Below, piece by piece: positions 1 through 9,858 of a stretch of DNA of 47,319 bases (the first letter of the stretch is position 1; every line of letters begins with the position of its first letter). A program made the translations under genes and the position numbers. Source of the stretch: an uncultured Alphaproteobacteria bacterium (lineage in GTDB: Bacteria; Pseudomonadota; Alphaproteobacteria; HIMB59; GCA-002718135); the NCBI GenBank assembly GCA_902627245.1, contig CACOIH010000010.1, forward strand, positions 1 to 47,319, written 5' to 3'. The notes below the pieces were generated by a model. It made no database searches. It was not told the origin of the DNA and saw only the letters and a program-made list of their open reading frames with translations.

Positions 1-1
1 T

Positions 2-265
2 GTTAAGTTAGTATTAGACAAAGCAATATTAAACAAAAATAATTCAAAATCGTTATTTTATTATACGTCAAAAATTAATAAAACTTATTCAGTAGAAAAA
101 AAAATACAGCTTATTGAAACTCTCTGGGAAATAGTATTATCAGATGGCAATATACATGACTACGAATCTAGTTTAATTAGAAGACTTTCAGGACTATTAT
201 ACATTTCTGATATCAATTCTGGAAATGCTAGAAAAAGAGCCCTAAATAATATTTCTAATAAATGA
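2..265 (+). CDS. TerB-family (tellurite resistance TerB-like) protein, C-terminal part, truncated at window start
   Basis: Open frame 2 from window start to TGA at 263-265; translation ...[35 protein letters not shown]... matches TerB-like helical motif; ATGA overlap with next gene. Confidence 0.7.
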   Translation, partial: VKLVLDKAILNKNNSKSLFYYTSKINKTYSVEKKIQLIETLWEIVLSDGNIHDYESSLIRRLSGLLYISDINSGNARKRALNNISNK

Positions 266-594
266 CATACGTAGTTGATGAAAAATGTATTAAATGCAAG
301 CATATGGATTGCGTCGAGGTTTGTCCTGTAGATTGTTTTTATGAGGGAGAAAATATGCTAGTTATCCATCCAGATGAATGCATTGATTGTGGCGTATGTG
401 AACCGGAGTGTCCTGCAGAAGCAATATTTTCTGATACTGAAGAAGGTATTGAAAAATGGGCTGAATTAAATAGAAAGTATGCTGAAATTTGGCCGAATAT
501 AAATGAAAAAAAAGAACCGCCAAAAGATGCTGAAGAGTGGCAGAAGATTGAAAATAAATATGAAAAACATTTTAGTGAAAAACCAGGAAATTAA
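262..594 (+). CDS. fdxA: Ferredoxin, FdxA type (7Fe/8Fe)
   Basis: [29 protein letters not shown]...[16 protein letters not shown] two Fe-S cluster motifs, typical FdxA length and C-terminus. Confidence 0.95.
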   Translation: MTYVVDEKCIKCKHMDCVEVCPVDCFYEGENMLVIHPDECIDCGVCEPECPAEAIFSDTEEGIEKWAELNRKYAEIWPNINEKKEPPKDAEEWQKIENKYEKHFSEKPGN

Positions 595-1095
595 ATGACA
601 AAAAAAAATAGTGAATTTAAAATAGGCGAGATAGTAGTTTATCCTAAGCATGGAGTAGGTGAAATTGTAAAAATAGAAAACATGGAAATTGCAGATATAA
701 AAACAAAGTTTTATGTAGTTAAAATGGAACAATCTAAATTAATTATAAGAGTTCCATTAGATAAGCAAAATGAAGTTGGATTAAGAAAAATTTCATCTAA
801 GAAAATTATAGATGAGGTATTTACAACGTTGAAACTAAAGCCAAAAATTAGAAGAATAATGTGGAGTAGAAGAGCCCAAGAGTACGAGACTAAAATTTTT
901 TCAGGTGAACCAATAAGAATTGCTGAAGTTGTTAGAGATTTATTTAGAAAAAATAGCCAGGCTGAACAATCCTATAGTGAAAGACAAATGTTCCAAGTTG
1001 CTATTGAAAGATTGGCAAGAGAAGTAGCAGCAGTAGAAAAAACTGATTATTTTCAGTCCACAGAAAAAATCGAACTAATTTTGAGTAAAAAGTAG
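595..1095 (+). CDS. carD: CarD family transcriptional regulator
   Basis: FKIGEIVVYPKHGVGEIVKIE N-terminal CarD/TRCF RNAP-interaction domain; start abuts fdxA stop. Confidence 0.93.
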   Translation: MTKKNSEFKIGEIVVYPKHGVGEIVKIENMEIADIKTKFYVVKMEQSKLIIRVPLDKQNEVGLRKISSKKIIDEVFTTLKLKPKIRRIMWSRRAQEYETKIFSGEPIRIAEVVRDLFRKNSQAEQSYSERQMFQVAIERLAREVAAVEKTDYFQSTEKIELILSKK

Positions 1096-1099
1096 AAAA

Positions 1100-1912
1100 T
1101 TGAATAGTTCAAGTAATTTTATTGAATTAAAAAAAGCTTCTAGAATATGGGCAATCGGATCAATTCATTCAAATAGTATTTCTTTTGAGTCAATAAGAAA
1201 TTATATAATAAAAAATTTTCAAGAAAATGATAAACTTGTTTTTCTAGGTAACTTAATTGGTCTAGGAGATTTAACTAAAGAAACCATATCAAGTGTTATT
1301 GATCTTAGATTCGATTTAATGTCTAAGCATAAATTAAAACCAACTGAAATAGTTTTTTTAAGAGGTGCACAAGAAGAAATGTTTAGTAAATTACTTCAGC
1401 TTCAAATTGCACCAAATCCGATAGAAATTATTAATTGGATGTTTGACCATGGTGTTGACAAAACTTTGTCATCATATGGTTTTTCAAAGGATGAGGTTAT
1501 AAATATTGCATCTTCGGGGACAGTATCAATTTCTAAGTGGACATCTAGACTAAATAAGTCCATTCTTAAACATCCTGGTCATAAAGAATATTTTACAAAT
1601 TTAAAACACGCAGCCTATTCGTCTTCAAAAAAAATACTTTTTGTTAATAGAGGTGTTGATATTACAAGGCCCTTGTCTGCTCAAAATGATTGTTTTTGGT
1701 GGGGTTATCAAAATTTCTCAAAAATAAATAAACCTTATAACTCATTCATTAGAATAGTTAGGGGATATCAGTCAAACAATAGTAATGAACTTGAACATGC
1801 AAAAAATAGAGTAATTTGCACTTTATTTAAACAGCCCTTAACTAATAATACAATATATGCTGGGATTTTTAAGGAAAATGGTGAAATTTTAGAATTATTT
1901 GAGTCAAATTGA
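1100..1912 (+). CDS. Metallophosphoesterase-fold protein with degenerate active site (probable pseudo-enzyme)
   Basis: TTG start; order of degenerate PPP-like motifs GSIHSN / FLGNLIGLG / LRGAQEE / FVNRGVDITRPLSAQ / IVRGYQ. Confidence 0.65.
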   Translation: MNSSSNFIELKKASRIWAIGSIHSNSISFESIRNYIIKNFQENDKLVFLGNLIGLGDLTKETISSVIDLRFDLMSKHKLKPTEIVFLRGAQEEMFSKLLQLQIAPNPIEIINWMFDHGVDKTLSSYGFSKDEVINIASSGTVSISKWTSRLNKSILKHPGHKEYFTNLKHAAYSSSKKILFVNRGVDITRPLSAQNDCFWWGYQNFSKINKPYNSFIRIVRGYQSNNSNELEHAKNRVICTLFKQPLTNNTIYAGIFKENGEILELFESN

Positions 1913-1943
1913 TCCAAATCCAAATATCTGCGTATAATAAGGT

Positions 1944-2810
1944 ATGACACTAAAACAAAACTTTTTTTCTAATGGATTAGTTGAATTTTCTAAAAAAGCA
2001 GCCATTCTAGAAAAAGAAGAAGAGTTCTCTCTCATAAATGACTGGAGAGATAATAAGAATTCTAAATCTCTTCAAAAAATTTTGAATGCATACCTTAGAC
2101 TCTCCGTATCTTATGCTAGAAAATACTCTAGCTACGGTCTTCCATTAGATGATCTTATACACGAGGGCGTATTAGGAATTATGCATGCTTTAGATAAGTT
2201 TGATACATCAAAGGATTTTAGATTATCAACTTACGCATCATGGTGGATAAGAGCATCAATACAAGACTATATACTTAAGAATTGGTCGGTTGTTAGAACT
2301 GGTTCAACAGCTTCTCAAAAAGCTTTATTTTTTAATTTAAAGAAAATTAAACAACAAATTAATGATGTTTCAAGAGAATTTATGGGACAAAACGAAATCG
2401 ACAAAGTATCAAGTATGTTAAATGTTAAATCAATAGAAGTTCAAAATATGGAGTCACGTTTAACAGGTGGTGATTTACACCTTAATCAGAAGGTTGATAA
2501 CGATAGTGAAAACGATATGATGTCATTACTGGCAGATGAAAGAGAAAATCCTGAAGAAATATACGAAAGTTTTAAAGACGCTGCTGTTAAAAAGGACTAT
2601 ATTAATGCAGCCATAGATACCTTAAATGATAGGGAAAAAACTATTATAAACCTTAGAAAGTTTAAGGAAAAAAGCATTACCCTAGATGAACTTGGCCAGA
2701 TGCTTAAGATTAGTAAAGAAAGAGTTAGACAAATTGAAACTAAAGCTTTGGATAAGTTAAAAAAAGCAATTTTAGAAATTTCTCAACAAGATAAAGAATT
2801 TTTTATTTGA
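1944..2810 (+). CDS. rpoH: RNA polymerase sigma-32 factor RpoH
   Basis: Sigma-70 region 2 (LRLSVSYARKY..GLPLDDLIHEGVLGIMHALDKFD..RLSTYASWWIRASIQDYILKNWSVVR) and region 4 HTH (LDELGQMLKISKERVRQIETKALDKLK). Confidence 0.93.
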   Translation: MTLKQNFFSNGLVEFSKKAAILEKEEEFSLINDWRDNKNSKSLQKILNAYLRLSVSYARKYSSYGLPLDDLIHEGVLGIMHALDKFDTSKDFRLSTYASWWIRASIQDYILKNWSVVRTGSTASQKALFFNLKKIKQQINDVSREFMGQNEIDKVSSMLNVKSIEVQNMESRLTGGDLHLNQKVDNDSENDMMSLLADERENPEEIYESFKDAAVKKDYINAAIDTLNDREKTIINLRKFKEKSITLDELGQMLKISKERVRQIETKALDKLKKAILEISQQDKEFFI

Positions 2811-2840
2811 TAGTTTCTCATTATCAAATATTATAAGTTA

Positions 2841-3371
2841 ATGAGGATTTTAATAATTAATTTTTTCATATTTCTAATAACGACTAATGTATATGGATCA
2901 AACCTCAATATATTCGGCATTGGTCTATATGATGTAAAATTTGACAATTCAGCAAAGCACGAAACAGTTGACATAAGATATGAAAGAAGATTTGATAATA
3001 CACTACTTGATATCGGACCAAAAGAAGATAACTTTTTTTTCTTAAAACCATTTATTGGTCTTGAATACACAGGGGATAGTGCATCATATTTTATAACAGG
3101 AATATATCTTGAAGATAACCTAGGACAATTATTAAAAGGTGAAAAAAATAGGTTATTGTTTACACCAAGTTTTGGAGTAGGTTATTATAATAACGGATCA
3201 GGTAAAAATCTAGGAAACGAAATTCAATTTCGTACAACTTTAGAATTAAGTTATGAGTTAAAAAATCAAAACAGAATTGGATTTTCTTTTGGTCATATTT
3301 CAAACGCTAATTTAGGTGATAAAAATCCTGGAGCTGAAATAATTAATATAACCTACCAAGTTCCTTACTAA
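2841..3371 (+). CDS. PagL-like lipid A 3-O-deacylase / acyloxyacyl hydrolase family outer-membrane protein
   Basis: Signal peptide, beta-strand repeats and C-terminal FGHISNANLGDKNPGAE motif typical of PagL (catalytic His/Ser). Confidence 0.8.
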   Translation: MRILIINFFIFLITTNVYGSNLNIFGIGLYDVKFDNSAKHETVDIRYERRFDNTLLDIGPKEDNFFFLKPFIGLEYTGDSASYFITGIYLEDNLGQLLKGEKNRLLFTPSFGVGYYNNGSGKNLGNEIQFRTTLELSYELKNQNRIGFSFGHISNANLGDKNPGAEIINITYQVPY

Positions 3372-4357
3372 TAATTCAAAAATAACTTTTTACTTTTTAC
3401 AAAATTTAAAAAAATGCTTTCAATCAATTTTAGATCCCCACTTTTGATGCTATCATTTATTTTAGCCTTAAAGATTTTGCTATTTGGAACACCAAAAAAT
3501 ATCTGCAAAATCGGACTTAACAATCTAAATATTGAGTCAATTTCTAATTTTGTTTTAATATAATCAAAATAAGCAAAAATTAATTCTTCATTTACGTCTG
3601 TAATTTCATTAATGTTATAAAATCTCTTATCTACTTCACGTAATAAAAAAGGATTGTTTTGTATTAGCCGGCCAAGCATAACACCATCAAAATTATTTAT
3701 TAAATCTGAAGCTTTTTCTAAACTATTTATTCCACCATTAAGCACAAATATAGCAGATGGATATCTGTTTTTGATCCTATCAACAAAATTATAATCTAAA
3801 GGAGGAATTGAGCGATTTTGACTTGGACTTATACCACTCAATATTGCATTTCTAGCATGTACATACACAATCTTTATTCCACTTTTTAAAGTTTCATCAA
3901 TAAATTCCTCAAAAAAATCATAATTTTTTTCTTTACCTAAACCTATTCTACATTTCATTGAAACTTCAATTTTATTATTTTGCATTGACTCTAAGCATTG
4001 TCTTACTAAAATCTTATCTTTCATTAAGCATGCACCAAAACTTCCCTTTTGTACTGATTTACTTGGACACCCAACGTTCAGATTAATCTCATCATAATTA
4101 TATTCATAAGCAATGTTAGAACACTTATTTAAATCTTCTAGATTTGAACCTCCAACCTGAAGAGCTACAGGATTATGTCCATCATTTTCAATAACCAGAT
4201 CTTTATTTCTAGAGTGTATCATTGTTTTTGCAGCAATCATTTCAGTAAATAGAAATGATTTTTTTGATAATATTCTATAAAGTTTTCTAGCGTATGGTGT
4301 AGTGTATCCCATCATGGGCGCTACACAAACTCTTCTATTTATATCTTTCTTGTACAT
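3368..4357 (-). CDS. dusA: tRNA-dihydrouridine synthase, DusA type
   Basis: RVCVAPMMGYTTPYARKLYRILSK, NLNVGCPSKSVQKGSFGACLM, NGGINSLEKA. Confidence 0.93.
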   Translation of the reverse strand: MYKKDINRRVCVAPMMGYTTPYARKLYRILSKKSFLFTEMIAAKTMIHSRNKDLVIENDGHNPVALQVGGSNLEDLNKCSNIAYEYNYDEINLNVGCPSKSVQKGSFGACLMKDKILVRQCLESMQNNKIEVSMKCRIGLGKEKNYDFFEEFIDETLKSGIKIVYVHARNAILSGISPSQNRSIPPLDYNFVDRIKNRYPSAIFVLNGGINSLEKASDLINNFDGVMLGRLIQNNPFLLREVDKRFYNINEITDVNEELIFAYFDYIKTKLEIDSIFRLLSPILQIFFGVPNSKIFKAKINDSIKSGDLKLIESIFLNFVKSKKLFLNY

Positions 4358-4450
4358 TTAATCTGAAATATTAAACATATTACTTAAATAAACTTCTAAT
4401 TACTTGCCTACAATAATTACTTAATATAAATTAATTTTTATCAGGATTTT

Positions 4451-5095
4451 ATGATAAATAAACTTAGTCCTCTTCCTAATTTTTTAATTTCAAGATATAA
4501 AAATTGGAAATCTTCAACATACTTAAAAAACCAAAAAAAGTTCAGTAAACTTGCATCTCAAGGTCAAAATCCAACTTGTATGATTATTTCATGTTGTGAT
4601 TCAAGAGTACATGCCACATCACTTTTTAGTGCTGATGAAGGTGAATTTTTTATTCATAGAAATATTGCAAATTTAGTACCTCCATTTTTGCCACACGGAA
4701 ATAATTATGGAACCTCAGCAGTTATCGAATACGCATTAAATGAGCTTAAAATTAAACATATTATTATATTAGGTCATACTGGTTGTGGTGGAATAGAGAC
4801 CAGTTATAATTTTCACAAAACTGGTATAAAAAAAGATTATGTATTTATATACAAATGGCTTAAGATAATATCACCTGCCTTAAAAAATATTTTAAAAAAC
4901 GAATCTAAGAATTCACAATTAAGAAAACTTGAAGAAGAAAGTATAAAAAATTCTATAAAAAATTTGTTTACATATCCAAATATAAAAAAAGAAGTGAAGA
5001 ATGAAAACTTATTTGTGCATGGCTTGATTCATGATATTGGCTCAGGATCTCTTAAATACTTAAATCCAATAAACAAAAAGTTTGAAGCTCTTTAA
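4451..5095 (+). CDS. Beta-class carbonic anhydrase
   Basis: ISCCDSRVHATSLF, IIILGHTGCGG zinc-binding motifs. Confidence 0.94.
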   Translation: MINKLSPLPNFLISRYKNWKSSTYLKNQKKFSKLASQGQNPTCMIISCCDSRVHATSLFSADEGEFFIHRNIANLVPPFLPHGNNYGTSAVIEYALNELKIKHIIILGHTGCGGIETSYNFHKTGIKKDYVFIYKWLKIISPALKNILKNESKNSQLRKLEEESIKNSIKNLFTYPNIKKEVKNENLFVHGLIHDIGSGSLKYLNPINKKFEAL

Positions 5096-5893
5096 TTAGC
5101 TGTAAGAGTTTTTACTAGATGGAAATTTCTTTAACTTTACATCTTTAACAAACTCTTCGATAGCTTTTGAAATATTAATTGAAATATTGGTATAATTTTT
5201 TATAAATTTTGGCTTTCTTTTATCTGGGCTAAAATTCAATATATCGTCAATAACTAATACTTGTCCATCACAATAATTTGAGGAGCCAATACCTATTGTC
5301 GGTATTGATAATTTTTTTGTAATTTTTTTAGCAGCAAAAATAGTTATGCATTCAAGTACAATAAACTTTGAACCTGCTTCCTGTAGGTCTATCGCTAGTT
5401 TAAGCAGATTTTCAATTTCTTTGTCTGTCTTTCCTACGCTTTTTATTTTGCTAAAGTCAGAATATTTTTGTGGAGTAACTCCTATGTGAGAAACGATTTT
5501 AATTTTTTTACTAGTTAAATACTTTACAATTTCAATATTACTTCTATCAGTTTCAATTTTTATAAAATCAGCTTTGCTAAATTTTAAAATCTCAATGGCA
5601 TTTTTCAGAGCTTCCCTTTTACTTCTATATGTTTTGTAAGGCATATCTACAATTGTCATTGATTTTTTAACACTCTTCGTGACAGCTTTTGCATGATTCT
5701 TCATGATTTCTAAATTTACTGATCTGGTGTTAGACATTCCATATATTGTAGTTCCAACTGAGTCACCTATTAAAATTAAATCTACTTTGCCATCTAAAAT
5801 TTTAGCAATTGGATCAGAATAAGCAGTAAGACAAGTAATGGCTTCTTTATTTTTTTTTCTCAATAATAGTTTTTTATAGCTAATTTTTGACAT
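5096..5893 (-). CDS. panB: 3-methyl-2-oxobutanoate hydroxymethyltransferase
   Basis: ITCLTAYSDPIAKILDGKVDLILIGDSVGTTIYG and IPTIGIGSSNYCDGQVLVIDDIL. Confidence 0.95.
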   Translation of the reverse strand: MSKISYKKLLLRKKNKEAITCLTAYSDPIAKILDGKVDLILIGDSVGTTIYGMSNTRSVNLEIMKNHAKAVTKSVKKSMTIVDMPYKTYRSKREALKNAIEILKFSKADFIKIETDRSNIEIVKYLTSKKIKIVSHIGVTPQKYSDFSKIKSVGKTDKEIENLLKLAIDLQEAGSKFIVLECITIFAAKKITKKLSIPTIGIGSSNYCDGQVLVIDDILNFSPDKRKPKFIKNYTNISINISKAIEEFVKDVKLKKFPSSKNSYS

Positions 5894-5901
5894 TAAAATA
5901 T

Positions 5902-6600
5902 TTATACAGATCTTGTAATACCGCCATCAACTCTTAAATTTTGTCCTGTTATGTAAGATCCATCTTTGGATGCTAGCAGTCTAATAATAGCTGAAATTTC
6001 CTTAACTTTTCCAGCCCGTTTTAAAGGAACCCTATCAATAAATTTTTTCTTTGGTTTCAAACTATCAATAAAGCCTGGAAGTACATTGTTCATTCGAATA
6101 TTAAATTTTGCATACTCATCAGAATAAATTTTTGTAAAAGAAGACAAACTAGCTCTCATTATACCTGAAGTAGGAAAACTTTTTTCTGGCTCAAATACAG
6201 CATAAGTAGATATATTTATTATTGAACCGAATTTTTGTTTTTGCATAATAGGCGTTACTAATCTAGACGCTCTAACAACATTTAAAAAATATATTTCCAT
6301 AGAATCGATCCATTCTTGATCAGTTATATTTAGTATATTGCCCTTTGGGCCGTGTCCTGCACTATTTACCAAGACATCTATTCTTCCCCACTTCTTAATT
6401 ACAATATTAAAAAATTGTTCAATATCATCTATATTTAAATTTGAACCTGTGAAACCAACACCCCCTAGTTTTTTTGCTAATTTTTCACCTTTTCCTGATG
6501 ATGACATTATTGCAATTTCAAATCCATCTTTAGCTAGTACTTTAGCAGCATCAGCTCCCATTCCAGTACCTGCAGCGATTAGAACAGCAACTCTTTTCAT
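5902..6600 (-). CDS. SDR family oxidoreductase
   Basis: Rossmann N-terminus, NSAGHG, C-terminal YITGQNLRVDGGITRSV. Confidence 0.9.
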   Translation of the reverse strand: MKRVAVLIAAGTGMGADAAKVLAKDGFEIAIMSSSGKGEKLAKKLGGVGFTGSNLNIDDIEQFFNIVIKKWGRIDVLVNSAGHGPKGNILNITDQEWIDSMEIYFLNVVRASRLVTPIMQKQKFGSIINISTYAVFEPEKSFPTSGIMRASLSSFTKIYSDEYAKFNIRMNNVLPGFIDSLKPKKKFIDRVPLKRAGKVKEISAIIRLLASKDGSYITGQNLRVDGGITRSV

Positions 6601-6603
6601 GAT

Positions 6604-6726
6604 TTAATTCTTTAGATAAGGTCCAAGACTTAAGTCTAAACCCGCCCCTACTCTTAGTAAAGAATAAATTATAACTAAAAAGAAAATAACAATAATTAAG
6701 TTTCTAATAATTTTTTTTTCATCCAT
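6604..6726 (-). CDS. Small (40 aa) putative single-pass membrane protein
   Basis: Own translation of reverse strand: MDEKKIIRNLIIVIFFLVIIYSLLRVGAGLDLSLGPYLKN*; fills the gap between two same-strand genes. Confidence 0.5.
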   Translation of the reverse strand: MDEKKIIRNLIIVIFFLVIIYSLLRVGAGLDLSLGPYLKN

Positions 6727-6763
6727 ATTATTCAGATAATAATTATTTACAAACTAAAATCAA

Positions 6764-8014
6764 TTACGCAATTATAATCTCTCTATCAGTTATAGGTTTT
6801 TCCTTAATTGGAAGATGAATAATAGCTGAAAAGGCTCCAACACCTATACCTACCCACCATACAATATCGTAACTACCATACATATCATAGAACACACCAC
6901 CCAACCAAACACCAACAAAAGAACCTATTTGGTGAGAAAGAAATACAATCCCATAAAGCGTACCCATGAATTTTATTCCATAAATATGACCTATCAAACC
7001 TGAGGTCAAGGGAACAGTTGCTAACCAAAGAGAACCCATAACCATAGAGAAGATAGCAATAGATAATGGAGTGATTGGCAAAATTATAAATAAAATTGCT
7101 GCAACAGTCCTGCCCGTATAAATTAGAGATAGTAGATATTTTTTTGTATATCCTTTACCTAAGGCACCAGCAAGTATGCAACCAATAATATTAAAAAAAC
7201 CAATTAAAGCCATAGACAAAGCCCCAAGTCCTTCAACCGAATTACAAATCAAAGATATAAAACTGCCTTGAATTATAGGACTACTAGCCTCAGTGATAAA
7301 TGCTGGAAAATGAGCTGTTATAAAAGCTAATTGAAATCCACAAGAAAAAAAACCAAAAAAAAGCATCGCATACGTTGGATCTTTAATTGCTATTTTTAAA
7401 GTATTGCTGAGATTTTCATTTTTTTTTAAAATTTGTTTTTGTGATTTTGTATTTAAAACTGGAACCAGAAAAATCGTTAAAAGAGTAATAATTGCAAATA
7501 TTTCAAAAATAGAAGACCAAGGCATAACTGATAATAGTATTGCAGCGAAAGGAGGTCCTATAACCTGTCCTGCTGAACCAGCTGCTGTCGTTAGCCCTAA
7601 AGCTATTGACCTCTTTTCATCACTTGAAGCTCTCCCTACTACAGCTAGAACTGGACCAAAACCACTACCTGCGATACCAAAGCCAATTAAAATATTTAGA
7701 AGTTGATGTGACTCAGGCGAACTTGCTGTACTGCTGACAAATATGCCTAGTGCATAAAGTAATAATCCTAAAGTGATTGCTTTTCTATCCCCATACTTTT
7801 CAGCAAAAGCACTGAAAATAGGGGTTCCAATACCCCATGCTAAATTTTGTATAGCTATAGCAAGTGAAAACTCTGAACGTGCCCATAAAAATTCTTCTGC
7901 AATTGGAATTTGAAAGAGACCAAAAGTTGATCTTATTGCAAAACTAATTAACAGTATTAAGCTTCCAGCAATTAAAACTGGAGTGAATAATGTTACTCCA
8001 CCGTTATCTTTCAT
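6764..8014 (-). CDS. MFS transporter
   Basis: About 12 hydrophobic segments, conserved GDRKAITLG loop. Confidence 0.9.
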   Translation of the reverse strand: MKDNGGVTLFTPVLIAGSLILLISFAIRSTFGLFQIPIAEEFLWARSEFSLAIAIQNLAWGIGTPIFSAFAEKYGDRKAITLGLLLYALGIFVSSTASSPESHQLLNILIGFGIAGSGFGPVLAVVGRASSDEKRSIALGLTTAAGSAGQVIGPPFAAILLSVMPWSSIFEIFAIITLLTIFLVPVLNTKSQKQILKKNENLSNTLKIAIKDPTYAMLFFGFFSCGFQLAFITAHFPAFITEASSPIIQGSFISLICNSVEGLGALSMALIGFFNIIGCILAGALGKGYTKKYLLSLIYTGRTVAAILFIILPITPLSIAIFSMVMGSLWLATVPLTSGLIGHIYGIKFMGTLYGIVFLSHQIGSFVGVWLGGVFYDMYGSYDIVWWVGIGVGAFSAIIHLPIKEKPITDREIIIA

Positions 8015-8051
8015 GGTAATCTGGTGATATCAGTAAAAAAATAAAATTCTA

Positions 8052-8522
8052 TTAAATTTTTGAATTTACTTCCTGTCTTTCATTTTCTTCTTTTTCAGGA
8101 ATAACGTATGCAACTGCACAGTGTTCTAAACAATATGGTTTTTCTTCGAACCTATCCTTTCCACAAAAATGAAAGTCATTTTCATCAGGGTGTCCTACAG
8201 GCCACTCGCATCCTCTTTTAACTGAAGAATTAAATAAGTTTTTTACTACTGGTTGGAAAGAAGAAGTTTCATTAACTGGCCTTATCTCTTCTTGTTTACT
8301 TTCAAAATTCAATTTTGGCATTACTGGGGATCGTGCTTTTTTTCTATCTGGTTTTACAGCACTCCTTCTTATAGGAGATGGCCTTCTTTCAAGTCCAATT
8401 CTATGAGCTTTTCCAACAACTGCGTTTTTAGTAAAACCTAATAATTTTCCAATCTGTGCTGTAGGTAGACCTTGATCCCACAAATCTCTTAGTTTTGCTA
8501 CGTTGTTTTCATCCCAAGGCAT
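8052..8522 (-). CDS. gcrA: GcrA cell-cycle regulator
   Basis: MPWDENNVAKLRDLWDQGLPTAQIGKLLGFTKNAVVGKAHRIGL N-terminal and CEWPVGHP...FCG...YCLEHCAVAY C-terminal motifs. Confidence 0.95.
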   Translation of the reverse strand: MPWDENNVAKLRDLWDQGLPTAQIGKLLGFTKNAVVGKAHRIGLERRPSPIRRSAVKPDRKKARSPVMPKLNFESKQEEIRPVNETSSFQPVVKNLFNSSVKRGCEWPVGHPDENDFHFCGKDRFEEKPYCLEHCAVAYVIPEKEENERQEVNSKI

Positions 8523-8660
8523 AATTAATCTATAATACTACATTTAGTAGTTTAAAAAAGCTTTAATATACTAAATATATGTATTAAAAAAGATAAAACT
8601 GCAAATTTTTGAAAAAAATCAATGATATCAAGCATTTTTTTTATAATGATGTGAATAGAA

Positions 8661-9857
8661 ATGAAAGAATTAAAAAATCTAGACTGCACAAACAAAAGAA
8701 TAATTGTGCGCGTCGATTTAAACGTACCAGTTTTTGAAGATAAAATAACTGATCATTCAAGAATTCATGCAATTATCCCCACACTAAAAAAACTAATTAA
8801 AAATAAAAATAAAGTATTCTTAATTGCACATTTTGGTAGGCCTAATGGAGAAGTTAATAAAAAATATTCTACTAAGTTTTTATGTCCAGAATTAAAAAGA
8901 TTGTTAAATCTAAAAACAATTCATTTTTTAGATAACTATGAAAATAAAATAATTGAAACTAGAATTTCTGAAATGAACTTAGGGGAAATTTGCCTATTAG
9001 AAAATATTCGGTTTAATATTGAAGAAGAAAAAAATGATCTTAATTTTTCAAAATTATTAGCTTCTTGTTTTGATATTTATATTAATGATGCTTTTTCTGC
9101 TTCACATCGTAATCACGCATCAATAACAGGTCTAACTAAATATTTACCTTCATATGCAGGATTAAGCTTCTCTAAAGAAATTGAAAATTTAGATAAATTT
9201 TTAGAAAATTCAAATAAACCAAATTTGGCAATTATAGGTGGTTCAAAGGTTTCAACAAAAATTAAAGTTTTGGAGAATTTAGTCGAAATTTTTGACTCTA
9301 TAGTAATTGGTGGTGCAATGGCTAACACATTCTTGTTATCAAATAATTATAATGTTGGATCTTCTTTAGTAGAAAATGATTTTATCAATTTATCAAAAGA
9401 AATACAAGAAAAGGCAAAATCAAAAAACTGCAAAATATTTTTACCAATTGATGTTGTTTGTTCTAAAAATCTAGAAGATAAAGAAAATATTCAGAGTTAC
9501 TCAATTAACAATGTTCCAAGCGATCAAATGATTCTAGATGTTGGTGAAAAAAGTACAAAATTAATTTCAGATGAAATTTCAAAATCTAAATCAGTATTGT
9601 GGAATGGGCCTCTAGGTGCATTCGAGTACAATCCATTTGACAAAAGCACAATATCAGTTGCAAATATTATACTAGATATTTCAAGTAAGTCTGAATTAGA
9701 TGCTTTAGCTGGAGGAGGAGATACACTTGCAGCAATAAAAAAAGCACAAGCTAATGAAGCATTTAATTATTTATCTACAGCTGGAGGTGCTTTTTTAGAG
9801 TGGCTTGAGGGAAATAAATCTCCAGGATTTATAGCACTAAAAGAAAATAGATTATAA
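8661..9857 (+). CDS. pgk: Phosphoglycerate kinase
   Basis: RVDLNVPVFEDKITDHSRIHAIIPTLK; IGGSKVSTKIKVLENL; WNGPLGAFE; AGGGDTLAAI. Confidence 0.98.
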   Translation: MKELKNLDCTNKRIIVRVDLNVPVFEDKITDHSRIHAIIPTLKKLIKNKNKVFLIAHFGRPNGEVNKKYSTKFLCPELKRLLNLKTIHFLDNYENKIIETRISEMNLGEICLLENIRFNIEEEKNDLNFSKLLASCFDIYINDAFSASHRNHASITGLTKYLPSYAGLSFSKEIENLDKFLENSNKPNLAIIGGSKVSTKIKVLENLVEIFDSIVIGGAMANTFLLSNNYNVGSSLVENDFINLSKEIQEKAKSKNCKIFLPIDVVCSKNLEDKENIQSYSINNVPSDQMILDVGEKSTKLISDEISKSKSVLWNGPLGAFEYNPFDKSTISVANIILDISSKSELDALAGGGDTLAAIKKAQANEAFNYLSTAGGAFLEWLEGNKSPGFIALKENRL

Positions 9858-9858
9858 T

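Noticed and set aside
466-732. 88-aa minus-strand ORF
   Set aside because: F/Y/I-rich antisense of fdxA/carD.
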